64,000 bases of DNA from Opitutia bacterium (GTDB lineage Bacteria; Verrucomicrobiota; Verrucomicrobiia; Opitutales; Opitutaceae), in NCBI GenBank assembly GCA_016187945.1, contig JACPIT010000005.1, positions 1-64,000 of the forward strand, given 5' to 3'. Shown here one piece after another: positions 45,729-55,074 of the stretch; positions within the stretch are counted from its first letter, which is position 1, and the number at the start of each line of letters is the position of its first letter. The notes below the pieces were generated by a model. It worked only from the letters and a program-made list of their open reading frames with translations. It had not been told where the DNA came from and did no database searches. Both the position numbers and the translations under genes were made by a program.

Positions 45729-48521
45729 TCAGAACTTGTAGCGCGCTTCGACGAAGATCAGGCGGCCGACGGCGCCGTAGGTGGCGATGTCGGCGTTGCC
45801 GTTCGAGAACGTGCCCTTCGCCACCGACGGCTGCGCATCGAAGACGTTGTTCGCGCCGAGGCGCAGCGAGAGACCGTTCAGCCAGCGCGTGTTCGCGCCG
45901 AACGCATAGCTCACGCCGAGGTCGATCGAGTCGAACGGCTCGACGTAGGTGTCGGCGCCGGGATCGGTCTCGTCGTAGGCGTTCTGGTCGTCGACGGACG
46001 GGACGTGTTGCCACGAGAACGTCGCGCCCCACTGGCCGCGCGTCCAGTTGCCCGAGAGGATCGTCTGCCACTTCGGGATCGTGCCGTTGAAGGTCGAGGC
46101 GTAGCCGGCGGTCTCGCTGAAGCCCGCGCCGGGATACGGCTCGAATTCGTATTTGTCGAAGTAGCTCGCAGCGAGCGTGAGGTCGAGTTTGCCGAGCGTG
46201 TCCATCTTCCACGAGTAGTCGAATTTCAGGTCGAGGCCGGCGAGCTTGACCGTGCTGATGTTTTCATACGGGTCGCGCACGTAGACGTTGTCGATCGGGC
46301 GATTGCCGATCTGGCCGGCGGCGGTGACGGGCGTGCCGTTGGTGAACTGCGAGAAATCGTCCGCCGGGCCGAAGCGCACGCGGTTGGCGAAGGGCGACGC
46401 GGTGCCGCGCAGCTCGACGTCCTGAAGGATCAGCGTGGCGCCGTAGAGGCCGACGAGATCCTTCTGGTCGATGTTGAAGTAGTCGACGCTCATCGAGAAG
46501 CCCTTCAGCGCACGCGGCGAGTAGACGAAGCCGAGCGTGTAGTTGCGCGAGGTGGTGGGCTTCAGGTTCGGGTTGGCGGGGTTTTGCTGGTTGCCCTGAC
46601 CGGTGATCGGCGTGCCGCCGCCGAAGCGATCGAGCGCGAGCGAGGGCGTGGAGCCGCTGGCCGTGGGCCCGAACATCTGGAAGAGCGTCGGCGCGGCGAA
46701 CGACTCCGAATACGTGCCGCGGAGCGCGAACTCGTCGCTGAACGGGAGCCAGCGCAGCGTGAGCTTCGGAACGGTGGGATCGTCGGTGTCGCTGTATTTC
46801 TCGGTGCGGAGCGCGCCTTCGAGTTCGAGCACGTGGAAGCCCGGCGCGGTGTGGTTGCCGCCGAAGATCGGCACGCGCACGTCGACGAACGCGGAGTTGA
46901 CCGAGCGGCTGGTGTTGAGCGGGTCGAGCGTCGTGGCCGAGTCCCAGCCGAAGGTGGCGGACTGCGAGTAGACGTCGGAATTCTGCACGAGCGACTCGAC
47001 GCGGCGCTCGGCGCCGACGGCGAAACCGACCTCGCCGGCGGGCAGATCCATCAGCTTGCCGGTGATGCGGCCGTCGTAGTTCTCGATCGTGCTGGTGGCG
47101 AAGCCGAACGCGGTGCCGAACATGCCGGACGACTCGATCGCGCCCGCGGCCTGCTCGCGCGCGAACATGTTGATCGTGCCCGCAGCGACGGCGGCGATGC
47201 GCGCGGCGGTGTTCACGACGTTCTGGTTGCGGTAGCTCTGGTCGATGCGGTTTTTGTCGGCCGCGATTTCCCAGGTGTAGCCGTTGGCGAGTTCGCCGCG
47301 CACGCCGAGGACGCCGCGCATGGACGTGGAGTCGTAGAAATACTGGCGCGGGAACGCCGTGAAGCGGTTGCGCGCGCGCAGCGTGACGTCGGACGGATTC
47401 GTCGGATCGGCGGCGGAGCGGCTGGAGCTGATCGGCTGGGCGTTGAGCTGGCTGTAGGTCTTCGTCTGCGTGTAGAGGAAGTCGCCGAAGAGCGTGACCG
47501 AATCGGTGAAGCGGTGCTCGAAGTTCATGAGTGCGGACGAGCGCTCGTTGCCGAGGAGGAGCGTCACGTAGTTGGCGAGGTTGAACGCGTATTGCTTCTC
47601 CGTGCCGACGCCGCTGGCGAGATTGCTGCCATCGACGGGGATGTAGGTGCCGTTGGCGACGAGTTGCGCGAGCGTGAGGTTCTGATTGAGCGGCGGGGCG
47701 TTGAGGCCCGGCTTGAGCACGTAGAAGTCGCCCGTCGCGTCGTTCGTGATCACGCCGCCGAAGGTCGGCGTGCCGTAGCTCTCGGCGGAGTAGCCGCGCT
47801 CGTATTGGAACATCGGGTCGGTCTTCGTCCACTCGCCGCCGATGGTGACGGTGGTCTTGCCGGAGCTGGCGCCGCCCACAAGCGAGAATTTGCGCTCGGA
47901 GTAGTGGCCTTTCTTGTCGGAGAACGCGTAGCGGGCGTTCGCTTCGAAGCCGGTGAAATCCTTTTTCAGGATGATGTTCACGACGCCGGCGACGGCGTCG
48001 GTGCCGTAGAGCGCCGAAGCGCCGTCGTGGAGAACTTCGACGCGCTCGACCGCCGCGATCGGGATGAGGTTGAGGTCGACGAACTGGATGCCGCCGGAGG
48101 CGAGGATGGGCGCGTAGGCGGCGCGCCGGCCGTTGATGAGCACGAGCGTCTGCGTGTTGCGCAGCGCGACGGACGAGCCGCCGCCAGTGCTGCCGGACGA
48201 GATGTCGGCGTTGGACGAGCCGAGATTCAGGCCGCCGGTGAATTGCGGCATGGTCTTGCGCAAGACTTCGAGGAGGCTCGTGCTCACGCCGCTGTCGGCG
48301 ATCGAGGTGGCCGAGATGGTCGTGACGGGATTGGCCGGCTCGCCCGCGGCGACGGGGATGTAGGAGCCGGTGACGACGAATTTCTCGATCTTCACGGTCT
48401 CGCCTTCGGCCGCGGCCGAAGGGGACGATTGCTGAGCGTGGCTGGCGATGGCCAGCGCGGGAAGCGACACGAGCGCGAGAGCGCGCCGCAGCTTCCGCAT
48501 CTGCGGATGGGTTTGGTTCAT
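45729..48521 (-). CDS. TonB-dependent receptor
   Basis: 930 residues from the ATG at 48521, which precedes the signal peptide (about 8-28, ending HAQQ). Plug about 45-170: VKIEKFVVTGSYIPVAAGEPANP, TLVLINGRRAAYAP, VLHDGASALYGTDAVAGVVN. A Ser/Gly run follows the plug start (SSNADISSGSTGGG). The barrel ends in FVEARYKF with terminal Phe. No STN domain. Paralogous in architecture to the receptor downstream; the two could take related ligands. Probable regulation by the LytTR regulator upstream is inferred only from position. Confidence 0.95.
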   Translation of the reverse strand: MNQTHPQMRKLRRALALVSLPALAIASHAQQSSPSAAAEGETVKIEKFVVTGSYIPVAAGEPANPVTTISATSIADSGVSTSLLEVLRKTMPQFTGGLNLGSSNADISSGSTGGGSSVALRNTQTLVLINGRRAAYAPILASGGIQFVDLNLIPIAAVERVEVLHDGASALYGTDAVAGVVNIILKKDFTGFEANARYAFSDKKGHYSERKFSLVGGASSGKTTVTIGGEWTKTDPMFQYERGYSAESYGTPTFGGVITNDATGDFYVLKPGLNAPPLNQNLTLAQLVANGTYIPVDGSNLASGVGTEKQYAFNLANYVTLLLGNERSSALMNFEHRFTDSVTLFGDFLYTQTKTYSQLNAQPISSSRSAADPTNPSDVTLRARNRFTAFPRQYFYDSTSMRGVLGVRGELANGYTWEIAADKNRIDQSYRNQNVVNTAARIAAVAAGTINMFAREQAAGAIESSGMFGTAFGFATSTIENYDGRITGKLMDLPAGEVGFAVGAERRVESLVQNSDVYSQSATFGWDSATTLDPLNTSRSVNSAFVDVRVPIFGGNHTAPGFHVLELEGALRTEKYSDTDDPTVPKLTLRWLPFSDEFALRGTYSESFAAPTLFQMFGPTASGSTPSLALDRFGGGTPITGQGNQQNPANPNLKPTTSRNYTLGFVYSPRALKGFSMSVDYFNIDQKDLVGLYGATLILQDVELRGTASPFANRVRFGPADDFSQFTNGTPVTAAGQIGNRPIDNVYVRDPYENISTVKLAGLDLKFDYSWKMDTLGKLDLTLAASYFDKYEFEPYPGAGFSETAGYASTFNGTIPKWQTILSGNWTRGQWGATFSWQHVPSVDDQNAYDETDPGADTYVEPFDSIDLGVSYAFGANTRWLNGLSLRLGANNVFDAQPSVAKGTFSNGNADIATYGAVGRLIFVEARYKF

Positions 48522-48852
48522 GGTTTGCGTGAGGGTAGCCGCGGCAAACGAGCCGGCGGCATCGTCCGGCCGTTCGAGCCGGGCGATGCGACGAACGCAG
48601 CGGCAACGCGCGCTCGTCGCAAAAATCCAGCGGCGTGATTCTAGCGGCTTACGACGAACGACGAGGAATCCACCGCCACCGCGACGACGACAGGTAACTC
48701 TCTGCCGCGAAACTTCCGCGAACGACGTGCCAGCGCGCATCGACGGCGCGGCGCGCGTCCGAAATGTAGCAGCCGACGTGAGGAGGCTGACGAGCGTGGC
48801 GCCGCGTCCCCCAGCCTCCTCACGTCGGCTGCTACGAAACAGCCATGCGTCC
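48522..48852. other. Gap containing a family 8 GTAG-headed repeat (48766-48835)
   Basis: GTAGCAGCCGACGTGAGGAGG ... CCTCCTCACGTCGGCTGCTAC, a near-perfect inverted repeat, lies between the LytTR gene and the receptor it may control. A half copy is at about 219-245. No gene elsewhere in the gap. Confidence 0.8.
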
Positions 48853-49647
48853 CTACAGCAACTGCTCGACGGCGCACCGGTAGCTGCGGCTGATGTTCAA
48901 CGTCGTGCCGTCGTCGAGTTCGAGCGGGCGGCCCCAAGCGGTGGTGGGCTTGAGGCGGCGGACGTAGGCGGTGTTCACGACGCAGGATTTATGGATGCGC
49001 ACGAAGCGCGCGGCGCTGAGCTGCTCGAGGGCGTGCGTGAGCGTCATGCGCGTGAGCAGATTGCGCTGCGTGGTGTGCACGCGGATGTAGTCGCCCTGCG
49101 CCTCGATCCAGCGGATGTCGGCCTGGCTCACGAAGTGGTGCTCGCCGTCGACCTTCAGGACAAACGGCGCATCCTTCGCCGGTGCAGCCGCGAGCGGTGG
49201 CGGCGGGGCGGGTTCGGTTTTTTTTGCGAGGTGCGCGAGCAGGCTCGTGACGGCGCGCTGCGTGTCTTCGAGCAGGTCGCCGCGCAAGCGGCGCTTCGCG
49301 CGCTCGAGCGCCTGGTGAAAGCGGTCGTCGGAAAACGGTTTCACCACGTAGTCGACGGCGTGCAGCTCGAAGGCCTTGATCGCGTGCTCGTCGAACGCGG
49401 TGACGAAAACCACCTCCGGTCGCTCGGAGGGTTTCAAGTGCAGGAGCGCTTCGAGGCCGGTCATGATCGGCATGTGGATGTCGAGCAGGGCCAGCTCGGG
49501 CCGTTGCGCCTTCATCGCCTCGAGCGCGGTTTCGCCGTCGTCGGCCTCGGCGACGACCTGGATTTCCGGATCCGCGCCGAGGAGATCGCGCACCATGCGG
49601 CGTGCGATTTTCTCGTCGTCGGCCACGAGTGTTTTGATTCGTTGCAT
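48853..49647 (-). CDS. LytTR-family response regulator
   Basis: 264 residues from the ATG at 49647. Receiver domain about 3-120: acidic pair DDE (10-12), phospho-acceptor Asp 56 in LALLDIHMPIMTG, VFVTAFDEHAI, and Lys in DYVVKPF. Pro/Ala linker about 158-172. LytTR DNA-binding domain about 178-262 (ADIRWIEAQGDYIRVHT, RFVRIHKSCVVNTAYV, LNISRSYRCAV), which binds direct repeats upstream of target genes. Partner of the kinase encoded just upstream; the two TonB receptors follow on the same strand. Confidence 0.95.
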   Translation of the reverse strand: MQRIKTLVADDEKIARRMVRDLLGADPEIQVVAEADDGETALEAMKAQRPELALLDIHMPIMTGLEALLHLKPSERPEVVFVTAFDEHAIKAFELHAVDYVVKPFSDDRFHQALERAKRRLRGDLLEDTQRAVTSLLAHLAKKTEPAPPPPLAAAPAKDAPFVLKVDGEHHFVSQADIRWIEAQGDYIRVHTTQRNLLTRMTLTHALEQLSAARFVRIHKSCVVNTAYVRRLKPTTAWGRPLELDDGTTLNISRSYRCAVEQLL

Positions 49648-49887
49648 GGGGTAAAAGTGCTTCGGGAGAGATTGCTTTTTTTGAAACGCAAAGATCACAG
49701 CATGCCGGCGCCGAAAGTCGGCCCAAGGCAGCTCGCCCCAAAGAACGCAAAAAGGTCATCCCCCTCGCCGACGAACGTCAGCCGCGCGCCTATAGGCGCC
49801 TCGAAAGCTCCATTCGCCGGCGAATTCCTCGTGTTCATTGTGGCCAAAAATTCTTCATGCTTTGCGAGGATTCTGCCGCCTTGGGTT

Positions 49888-51072
49888 TCAGGCTTCGGCG
49901 CGCACGGGCGCAGGCACGGGCGCGGCGGCGGGTTTGAACGGCAGCTCGAGACGGACGATGGTGCCGGCCGGCGTGTTGACCTGGCAATCGAGCACGAAGT
50001 CCGCACCGAACGCGCGCTCCATGCGCTGGCGCGTCGTCGCGAGGCCGACGCCGTGGCTCGGCGGCGACGCGGCGCCGCGCGGCATTTCCGCCGGATCGTT
50101 GCCGACTTCGAGCCGCAGGCGCCCGTCCGCAACGCGCGCGGCGATGCGCACCCAGCCCGGCGTGCGGCGGCGCGCGATGCCATGCTTGATGGCGTTCTCG
50201 ACCATCGGCTGGAGCAGCAGCGTCGGCACTTCGGCGCCGAGCGCGTCGGGCGCGGCGTCGATGGAGAAATTCAGCCGGACGTCGAAGCGCAGTTTCTCGA
50301 TCTCGAGGTAGGTGCGGCAATAGGCGAGCTCCTCCTCGAGCTTCACCACAGGACGGCCCGTGCTGCCGATGAGCGCGCGGAGCAGCGAGCTGACACGCGC
50401 GAGCGCCTCGACCGCCTGCGCGTTTTCGCCCAGCCGCACAAGGCCGGCGACGGCGTTGAGGGCGTTGAAGAGGAAGTGCGGGTGGAGCTGCTGCTTCAGC
50501 GCTTTCATCTCGGCCTGCACGAGTTCGGAGCGGAGTTTTTCCTGCTGCAGTTCGGTCGCGCTGAGTTTGAGCCGCAGTTCGCTCTCGCGGATGAGCGCCT
50601 GCTGGCGCTCGTGCAGCAAGTCGACGATGTAGCCGGCCGCGAGCGTGCCGAGATAGGCGAGCACGTCGAGGAGCTGCCGCGGGCTGAACTGGGAGGTGAT
50701 CTCCTGAAAACTCACGAACGGCATCGACCAGCTCGTCGAAAACGGCAGCGCCGCCCACACCCAGATGCGCATCGCCATCACCCACTCGAGCAGCACGGCG
50801 CAAAACGCGAAGTGGAGAAACAGTCCGAGCGGAATCCACCCGCCGCGAAACGGGATGCGGCGACGCAACTCGAAGATCACCGGCGTGAGCAGGCCCCAGA
50901 GCCACGCGCGCATCATCTGGAGATAGCCGATCCACACCGTCGCCATCGTGCGATCGCCGCCGCGCGGGACTTCGATCGGCACGGTCACGTAAGTCTGCGC
51001 CACGAGCACGATGCCGATGCCCGTCCACACGGCGAAGAGCAACGGCCAGCGAATGGACGGACGCGGGGACAC
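49888..51072 (-). CDS. LytS/YehU-type membrane sensor histidine kinase
   Basis: About 394 residues from the GTG at 51072, which directly precedes the first helix; a TTG at 51138 would add 22 residues. Four helices (about 8-27, 50-70, 83-105, 140-165), then a coiled coil (about 165-200) and His_kinase domain with KQQLHPHFLFNALN (phospho-His). HATPase of the LytS type follows: LLLQPMVENAIKHGI and HGVGLATTRQRM. It phosphorylates the LytTR regulator encoded 240 bases downstream. It has no obvious ligand domain, so it probably senses through its membrane part. Confidence 0.9.
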   Translation of the reverse strand: MSPRPSIRWPLLFAVWTGIGIVLVAQTYVTVPIEVPRGGDRTMATVWIGYLQMMRAWLWGLLTPVIFELRRRIPFRGGWIPLGLFLHFAFCAVLLEWVMAMRIWVWAALPFSTSWSMPFVSFQEITSQFSPRQLLDVLAYLGTLAAGYIVDLLHERQQALIRESELRLKLSATELQQEKLRSELVQAEMKALKQQLHPHFLFNALNAVAGLVRLGENAQAVEALARVSSLLRALIGSTGRPVVKLEEELAYCRTYLEIEKLRFDVRLNFSIDAAPDALGAEVPTLLLQPMVENAIKHGIARRRTPGWVRIAARVADGRLRLEVGNDPAEMPRGAASPPSHGVGLATTRQRMERAFGADFVLDCQVNTPAGTIVRLELPFKPAAAPVPAPVRAEA

Positions 51073-51263
51073 GGACTTTGCGTGCGCCCGCGGAGCGGAA
51101 AATGCAAGCCCCGCAGCCGCACGGCACGGCGCGTCCAACGCACGCGGAGCCGAGTCCGGCGACGCCCGTGGAACGCTCGTCGCAGCGCGGTAGGCGTTCG
51201 TCGATTTTCCGCGATGACGCAGAAAACGCGACGGCGGTCGCGCAGCCGCGACCGGCCGAAGGA

Positions 51264-51323
51264 GTAGCGCGGTGCTTCAGCTCGCGCTCAGAACGTTCAG
51301 CGCGGGCCAAAGCACCGCGCTAC
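51264..51323. repeat. Family 7 GTAG-headed palindromic repeat
   Basis: GTAGCGCGGTGCTTCAGCTC ... GGGCCAAAGCACCGCGCTAC. Followed 26 bp later by a family 1 repeat, the same pair and order as at 45.4 kb. Confidence 0.85.
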
Positions 51324-51348
51324 CTCCAAATCCTCGCGCTCGCGAAAC

Positions 51349-51424
51349 TGTAGGAGCGGCTTTACGCCGCGATTCGAGCGCGGCATGCGCTTCGAACCAA
51401 TCGCGGCGTAAAGCCGCTCCTACA
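51349..51424. repeat. Family 1 GTAG-headed palindromic repeat (complete)
   Basis: TGTAGGAGCGGCTTTACGCC ... GGCGTAAAGCCGCTCCTACA. The gap 51073-51462 contains only this, the family 7 copy and presumably the kinase promoter. Confidence 0.9.
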
Positions 51425-51462
51425 AAATCGGCGAACGCGAGTGGCGGGCGCGCCGGCGCGGC

Positions 51463-52998
51463 TCAGTTGCGGCGCTCGACGGTCGCGCCGGACTTGTCCT
51501 TGAAGACCAGCATGCGCGTCTCGGCGTTGTAGGTCTCGAAATAGACGCCGAGCTGCGGATTCACGAGATCGCCGGGCGCATAGGCCGTGCGCTCGATGAA
51601 CACACGCGGAGTCGCTCCGCCACGCACGCCGCTGATCTTGAGATTCTGCACCCACGCCTTGAACGCCACGCTCGGCGGCGGCGGCGCAGCGGGCTTCGCG
51701 ACCGTCGGCGCGGGCTCGACGGATGCGACCGCGGGAGTCGTGACGGCGGAGTTGTTCGTCGCGGGGGCGGACGCTGGCGATGTCGCGGCCGGGCTCACCG
51801 GTGGCGTCGAAGCCGGCGGCGTGACGCCGGGCTTCGCTGCATCCGCGTCGAGCACCTCGTTGGTGGCGGCGGTCTGATCCTGCGCCGTCTTGCCCGCGAC
51901 ATCCTTCGCCTTCGCCACGGCTTTGCCGAAGCCGGTGGTCGGTGCGGCGGGTTGCGGACCGGTCGCTGGTGGCTGCGCGGTGGGTTGAGGCGCCACCTGC
52001 TTCGGCACCTGCGCGACGGGCCGCGGCTTCGGCGGCGGAGGCGGCTCCTCTTTGGTCAGGAAGAAAAACGCGCCCGCTCCGATCGCGAGCACGGCCGCGC
52101 CGAGACTGGCGAACAGGAACAGACGCTTGCGGGGATTCGCGGCGGTCGCGGCGGCTTTGAGCTGTTTTGCCTCGGCTTCGCTCGGCGCGGCGGCGGATGG
52201 AGCCGGACTCGGCTTCTTGAGTCCAGGCGGAGGCGGAAATTTGGCGGCGCCGGGCGGCGGCGGGAATGGCGCTGCGACCGGCGGGAGCGGCGGTGCCGCG
52301 GGAGCGGCCTCGGTGGCGGGCGGCGCGGCGGGGGCGGGTGCGGGCGCCGCGATGGAAGCGGGCGCGTTCAACGCGGCGACCGGCAACGGCGGCGGCAGGT
52401 CCGCCGCTGCGGCGGGCGCTGCGGGAGCGCCCGGCGTCGCGGCGGGCGCAGTCGCGGGATCGCGCGGCTTCAGCGCGATTTTCGGTCGCGCGGCAGACTC
52501 CGCGATCGGCGCAGGCGACGGCGCGGCCACTGCGGGCGGAGGCGGAGCAACCGGCACCGAAGCGGGCGCCGGCGGCGGAACTGCGGATGCGAGCGCAGAC
52601 ATCGGCGCCGGTGCGGGTGCGGGCGCGGGCGGAGCAGAAACGGGCGCAGACGCCGGCGCCACAGGTGCGGGCTCGCTCGCGACGGGCGGTGTCGAAGCAC
52701 CCGCGGGAGCCGCCGCCGCGGGCGTGGCGGAAGCGGAATCGCCCGAGAGGCGCGGCTTCAAGCGCACGGGAGCAACTGCCGGCGCGGGCGCCGATGCCGA
52801 CGCGAGCGCAGGCGGCGCCGCTGGCGCCGGAGTTTCAGCAGCCGGTGCAGGCGCAGGTGCGGGCGCGAGCGGCTCGTTCGTCGGCGGCCCGCTGGCCGGA
52901 GGCGGCGGGGCGGCTGCAGCCGGGGGAGTGGACGCCGCCGGGGTCTCGCCCGACAGACGCGGCTTCAGGCGGAGCTTCGGGGCGTTCTCGTCACTCAT
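51463..52998 (-). CDS. Pro/Ala-rich single-span membrane protein with GspC/PilP-like C-terminal domain
   Basis: 511 residues. A long disordered cytoplasmic N-terminus (1-290) of Pro and Ala carries a repeated short basic motif: LRLKPRLSG at about 9-17, VRLKPRLSG at about 78-86 and IALKPRD at about 174-180. One membrane helix at about 293-315 (RLFLFASLGAAVLAIGAGAFFFL), another Pro/Ala-rich stretch, then a small folded end (about 445-511) reading VQNLKISGVRGGATPRVFIERTAYAPGDLVNPQLGVYFETYN...LVFKDKSGATVER, reminiscent of the periplasmic HR domain of GspC / pilus PilP proteins. Function unknown; no secretion genes are nearby. Confidence 0.75.
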   Translation of the reverse strand: MSDENAPKLRLKPRLSGETPAASTPPAAAAPPPPASGPPTNEPLAPAPAPAPAAETPAPAAPPALASASAPAPAVAPVRLKPRLSGDSASATPAAAAPAGASTPPVASEPAPVAPASAPVSAPPAPAPAPAPMSALASAVPPPAPASVPVAPPPPAVAAPSPAPIAESAARPKIALKPRDPATAPAATPGAPAAPAAAADLPPPLPVAALNAPASIAAPAPAPAAPPATEAAPAAPPLPPVAAPFPPPPGAAKFPPPPGLKKPSPAPSAAAPSEAEAKQLKAAATAANPRKRLFLFASLGAAVLAIGAGAFFFLTKEEPPPPPKPRPVAQVPKQVAPQPTAQPPATGPQPAAPTTGFGKAVAKAKDVAGKTAQDQTAATNEVLDADAAKPGVTPPASTPPVSPAATSPASAPATNNSAVTTPAVASVEPAPTVAKPAAPPPPSVAFKAWVQNLKISGVRGGATPRVFIERTAYAPGDLVNPQLGVYFETYNAETRMLVFKDKSGATVERRN

Positions 52999-53085
52999 GC
53001 TGGTGGGTTAACATTTTTGGCGGAAGGCGAAACACAAATTTCCCCGCAGGCGTGACAATTTCCCGTCTTTTCACAGCATGGCGCC

Positions 53086-53562
53086 ATGCGGCCGGAGAAA
53101 ACGTTTTGCTCGCGGGTGGATGCGTGGCTGGTCGCGCTCGTCGGCGGTGCCGCGGCGCTGCCGATCGCCGCGGCGATCTGGCTCGCGGCGCACGGGCAAA
53201 CGCGCGGCGTGTTCCTGCTCAGTTGCTGGGGCACGACGATGCTCGCCGTCGGCGCGGCGCTGAGCTGGCCGGTGCGCTACACGCTGCGGACCGACCGGCT
53301 GCACATCCGGAGCGGCTGGCTGGAGTGGGACGTGCCGTTCGCGGCGTTGCGCGAGGTGGCGCTCTCGCGCAGCCCGCTCGTCGGCCCCGCGTGGTCGTGG
53401 CGGCGCGTGCGGCTGGATTTTGCAGATGGTTGCATCCTCGTCTCGCCAGACGACCGGGAACTGTTCATACGGGAACTGGCCGAGCGCTGTCCGCACCTCG
53501 TGCGAGCCGGCACCGGTTTGGCGTCGCGCACCCCTCCGTCCCATGAAAAAGCTGCCCGCTAA
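53086..53562 (+). CDS. Membrane-anchored PH-domain protein (YyaB/SunI-like)
   Basis: 158 residues. Two helices (about 13-34 and 40-60) are followed by a small bacterial PH-like domain (about 62-140): WPVRYTLRTDRLHIRSGWLEWDVPFAALREVALSRSPLVGPAWSWRRVRLDFADG.ILVSPDDRELFIRELAERCP. This matches the bPH_6 pattern with the signature SRSP...AWS. Family members include the sublancin immunity protein SunI; most are uncharacterised. The 3' end overlaps the next gene by 20 bases, indicating translational coupling. Confidence 0.8.
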   Translation: MRPEKTFCSRVDAWLVALVGGAAALPIAAAIWLAAHGQTRGVFLLSCWGTTMLAVGAALSWPVRYTLRTDRLHIRSGWLEWDVPFAALREVALSRSPLVGPAWSWRRVRLDFADGCILVSPDDRELFIRELAERCPHLVRAGTGLASRTPPSHEKAAR

Positions 53563-54103
53563 GATCGCCGGCATCACCACCGCCGCGGTGGAGAAGGCCA
53601 CGGGCCGCGCCTGGAGCGACTGGGTGGAGCTCCTCGACAAAGCCGGCGCGAAATCGTGGCCGCATGCCGAGATCGCGCAGTGGTTGCAGAAGAACCACAA
53701 GGTGAACGACTGGTGGAGCCAGATGGTGACGGTCGGCTACGAGCAAGTCACCGGCCGCCGCGTGAAAAACCAGAAGACCGACGGCTTCGAGATCAGCGTC
53801 AGCAAAACCATCGCCGCGCCCGTCGCGGTGGCATTCGAGGCGTGGAAAGACGCCGCGATCCGCGAGCGCTGGCTGCCGCGCACGCCCCTCTCCGTCCGCA
53901 AGGCCACGCCGCACAAATCCATCCGCATCCTCTGGCCCGACGAGACCACGCTCTCCGTGAACTTCTGGCCGAAAGGCCCGCTGAAGTGCCAGGTCGTGCC
54001 GCAACACGGCAAGCTCCCGGACGCCGCCACCGCCGAGCGGATGAAAGCGTTTTGGACGCAACAGCTCGACGCGCTCGGCGCGTTCCTCGAGCCGAAGGCG
54101 TGA
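53543..54103 (+). CDS. DUF4287-like plus SRPBCC (AHSA1-type) domain protein
   Basis: 186 residues from the ATG at 53543. The N-terminal helical part (about 15-70; TGRAWSDWVELLDKAGAKSW.HAEIAQWLQ...VNDWWSQMVTVGYEQVTGRR) is the DUF4287 type. The C-terminal half (about 82-183) is an SRPBCC fold: FEISVSKTIAAPVAVAFEAWKDAAIRERWLP. This pair of domains is widespread and probably binds a hydrophobic ligand. Coupled to the PH-domain gene by overlap. Confidence 0.85.
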   Translation: MKKLPAKIAGITTAAVEKATGRAWSDWVELLDKAGAKSWPHAEIAQWLQKNHKVNDWWSQMVTVGYEQVTGRRVKNQKTDGFEISVSKTIAAPVAVAFEAWKDAAIRERWLPRTPLSVRKATPHKSIRILWPDETTLSVNFWPKGPLKCQVVPQHGKLPDAATAERMKAFWTQQLDALGAFLEPKA

Positions 54104-54186
54104 GGCCGCGGCGCGCGAGGTCGTCGGGATAGCGGCCACCGCGCTCGCCGAAGCTTCGATCGGAAGGTCCGTCGCGAGTAGCTTCC

Positions 54187-54252
54187 TGTAGCGGCGGACC
54201 GCCGAACGCACCGCATGCCGCCCTTGCTCGGCGGTCATAGACCGCCGCTACA
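54187..54252. repeat. Family 3 GTAG-headed palindromic repeat
   Basis: TGTAGCGGCGGACCGCCGAAC ... TCGGCGGTCATAGACCGCCGCTACA; the left arm has lost part of its sequence. It lies upstream of a secreted protein gene. Confidence 0.8.
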
Positions 54253-54334
54253 GAAACGACCCGCGCCGCGCGCCGACTCGCCCCTCAAAACACGCTTGCC
54301 CGCGCGACACCCGCGCGCCGCAGTAGTCAGCAAC

Positions 54335-55039
54335 ATGCGTTCGCCTTTCCCTCGCCGCATCCTCGCTTCCCGCCTCGCCGCGCTCGCGTTCGCCCTCGCG
54401 GCGTTCGCGAGTGCCCTCGCGCAGGAGGTGCAGGTGCACGGACTGATGTTCGAGCGCTGGGTGCGCGACACGTTTTTCGGCGGCTACAAGCCCGCGAGCT
54501 ACACGCAACGCTGGGACATCCCCGCCGACGCCAACAAGGACCACGGCGGCGTCCCCGTCAATCCCAAGGCCGTGAAGTTCGGCACGCCCGTCGACCTCGG
54601 CGACGCCCTGCGCCAATACGAGATCAACGAGCCGTTCGTCCTCCTCCTCGGCTTCTGGGAGCAGGACGGCGACGAGAAACGCTTCGTCAACATCCTCGCC
54701 CCGCTCATCACGCACGAGCAGTGGAAAGCGCTCTGGGGCGACGTCAACTACGCCGACCTCCTCAAACTCGACGAACTCATCAAGGATCCCGCCCGCCCGA
54801 TCGAGGAGACGCGCAAGCTCGCGCTGAAGATGAAAAATTCCCCGCCGTTCACGACCGCCGTCATCCAGGTGAATCCGAAAATCGACCCGCGCCAGCGCCG
54901 CCTCCAGTGCTCGATCCGCTTCGCCGACGTTTTCAAACACCTCGCGCCCGACGTGCCCGAGCGCCCGGCCGGCCCCGCGACGCTCTGGGGCGTCCCCTTC
55001 CCCGGCCCGATCGCCTCGCCTGCGCGCAACCAGCGCTGA
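54335..55039 (+). CDS. Secreted protein of unknown function, possibly nuclease-like
   Basis: 234 residues from the ATG at 54335. Signal peptide about 1-29 (RILASRLAALAFALAAFASALAQ). The mature part begins VQVHGLMFERWVRDTFFGGYKPASYTQRWDIPADAN, then VPVNPKAVKFGTPVDLGDALRQYEI, FVLLLGFWEQDGDEKRFVNI and LKMKNSPPFTTAVIQVNPKIDP. The G-x-x-FE-x-W-V opening, an Asp-Leu near residue 88 and a later F-x-L-L-x-G-F-W strand recall restriction-endonuclease-like folds, but a complete PD-(D/E)xK set was not established. Periplasmic export would be unusual for such an enzyme. Stand-alone gene. Confidence 0.7.
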   Translation: MRSPFPRRILASRLAALAFALAAFASALAQEVQVHGLMFERWVRDTFFGGYKPASYTQRWDIPADANKDHGGVPVNPKAVKFGTPVDLGDALRQYEINEPFVLLLGFWEQDGDEKRFVNILAPLITHEQWKALWGDVNYADLLKLDELIKDPARPIEETRKLALKMKNSPPFTTAVIQVNPKIDPRQRRLQCSIRFADVFKHLAPDVPERPAGPATLWGVPFPGPIASPARNQR

Positions 55040-55074
55040 GCGGCACGGAGCAACCTTCACCGCCGCGCCGCCCC

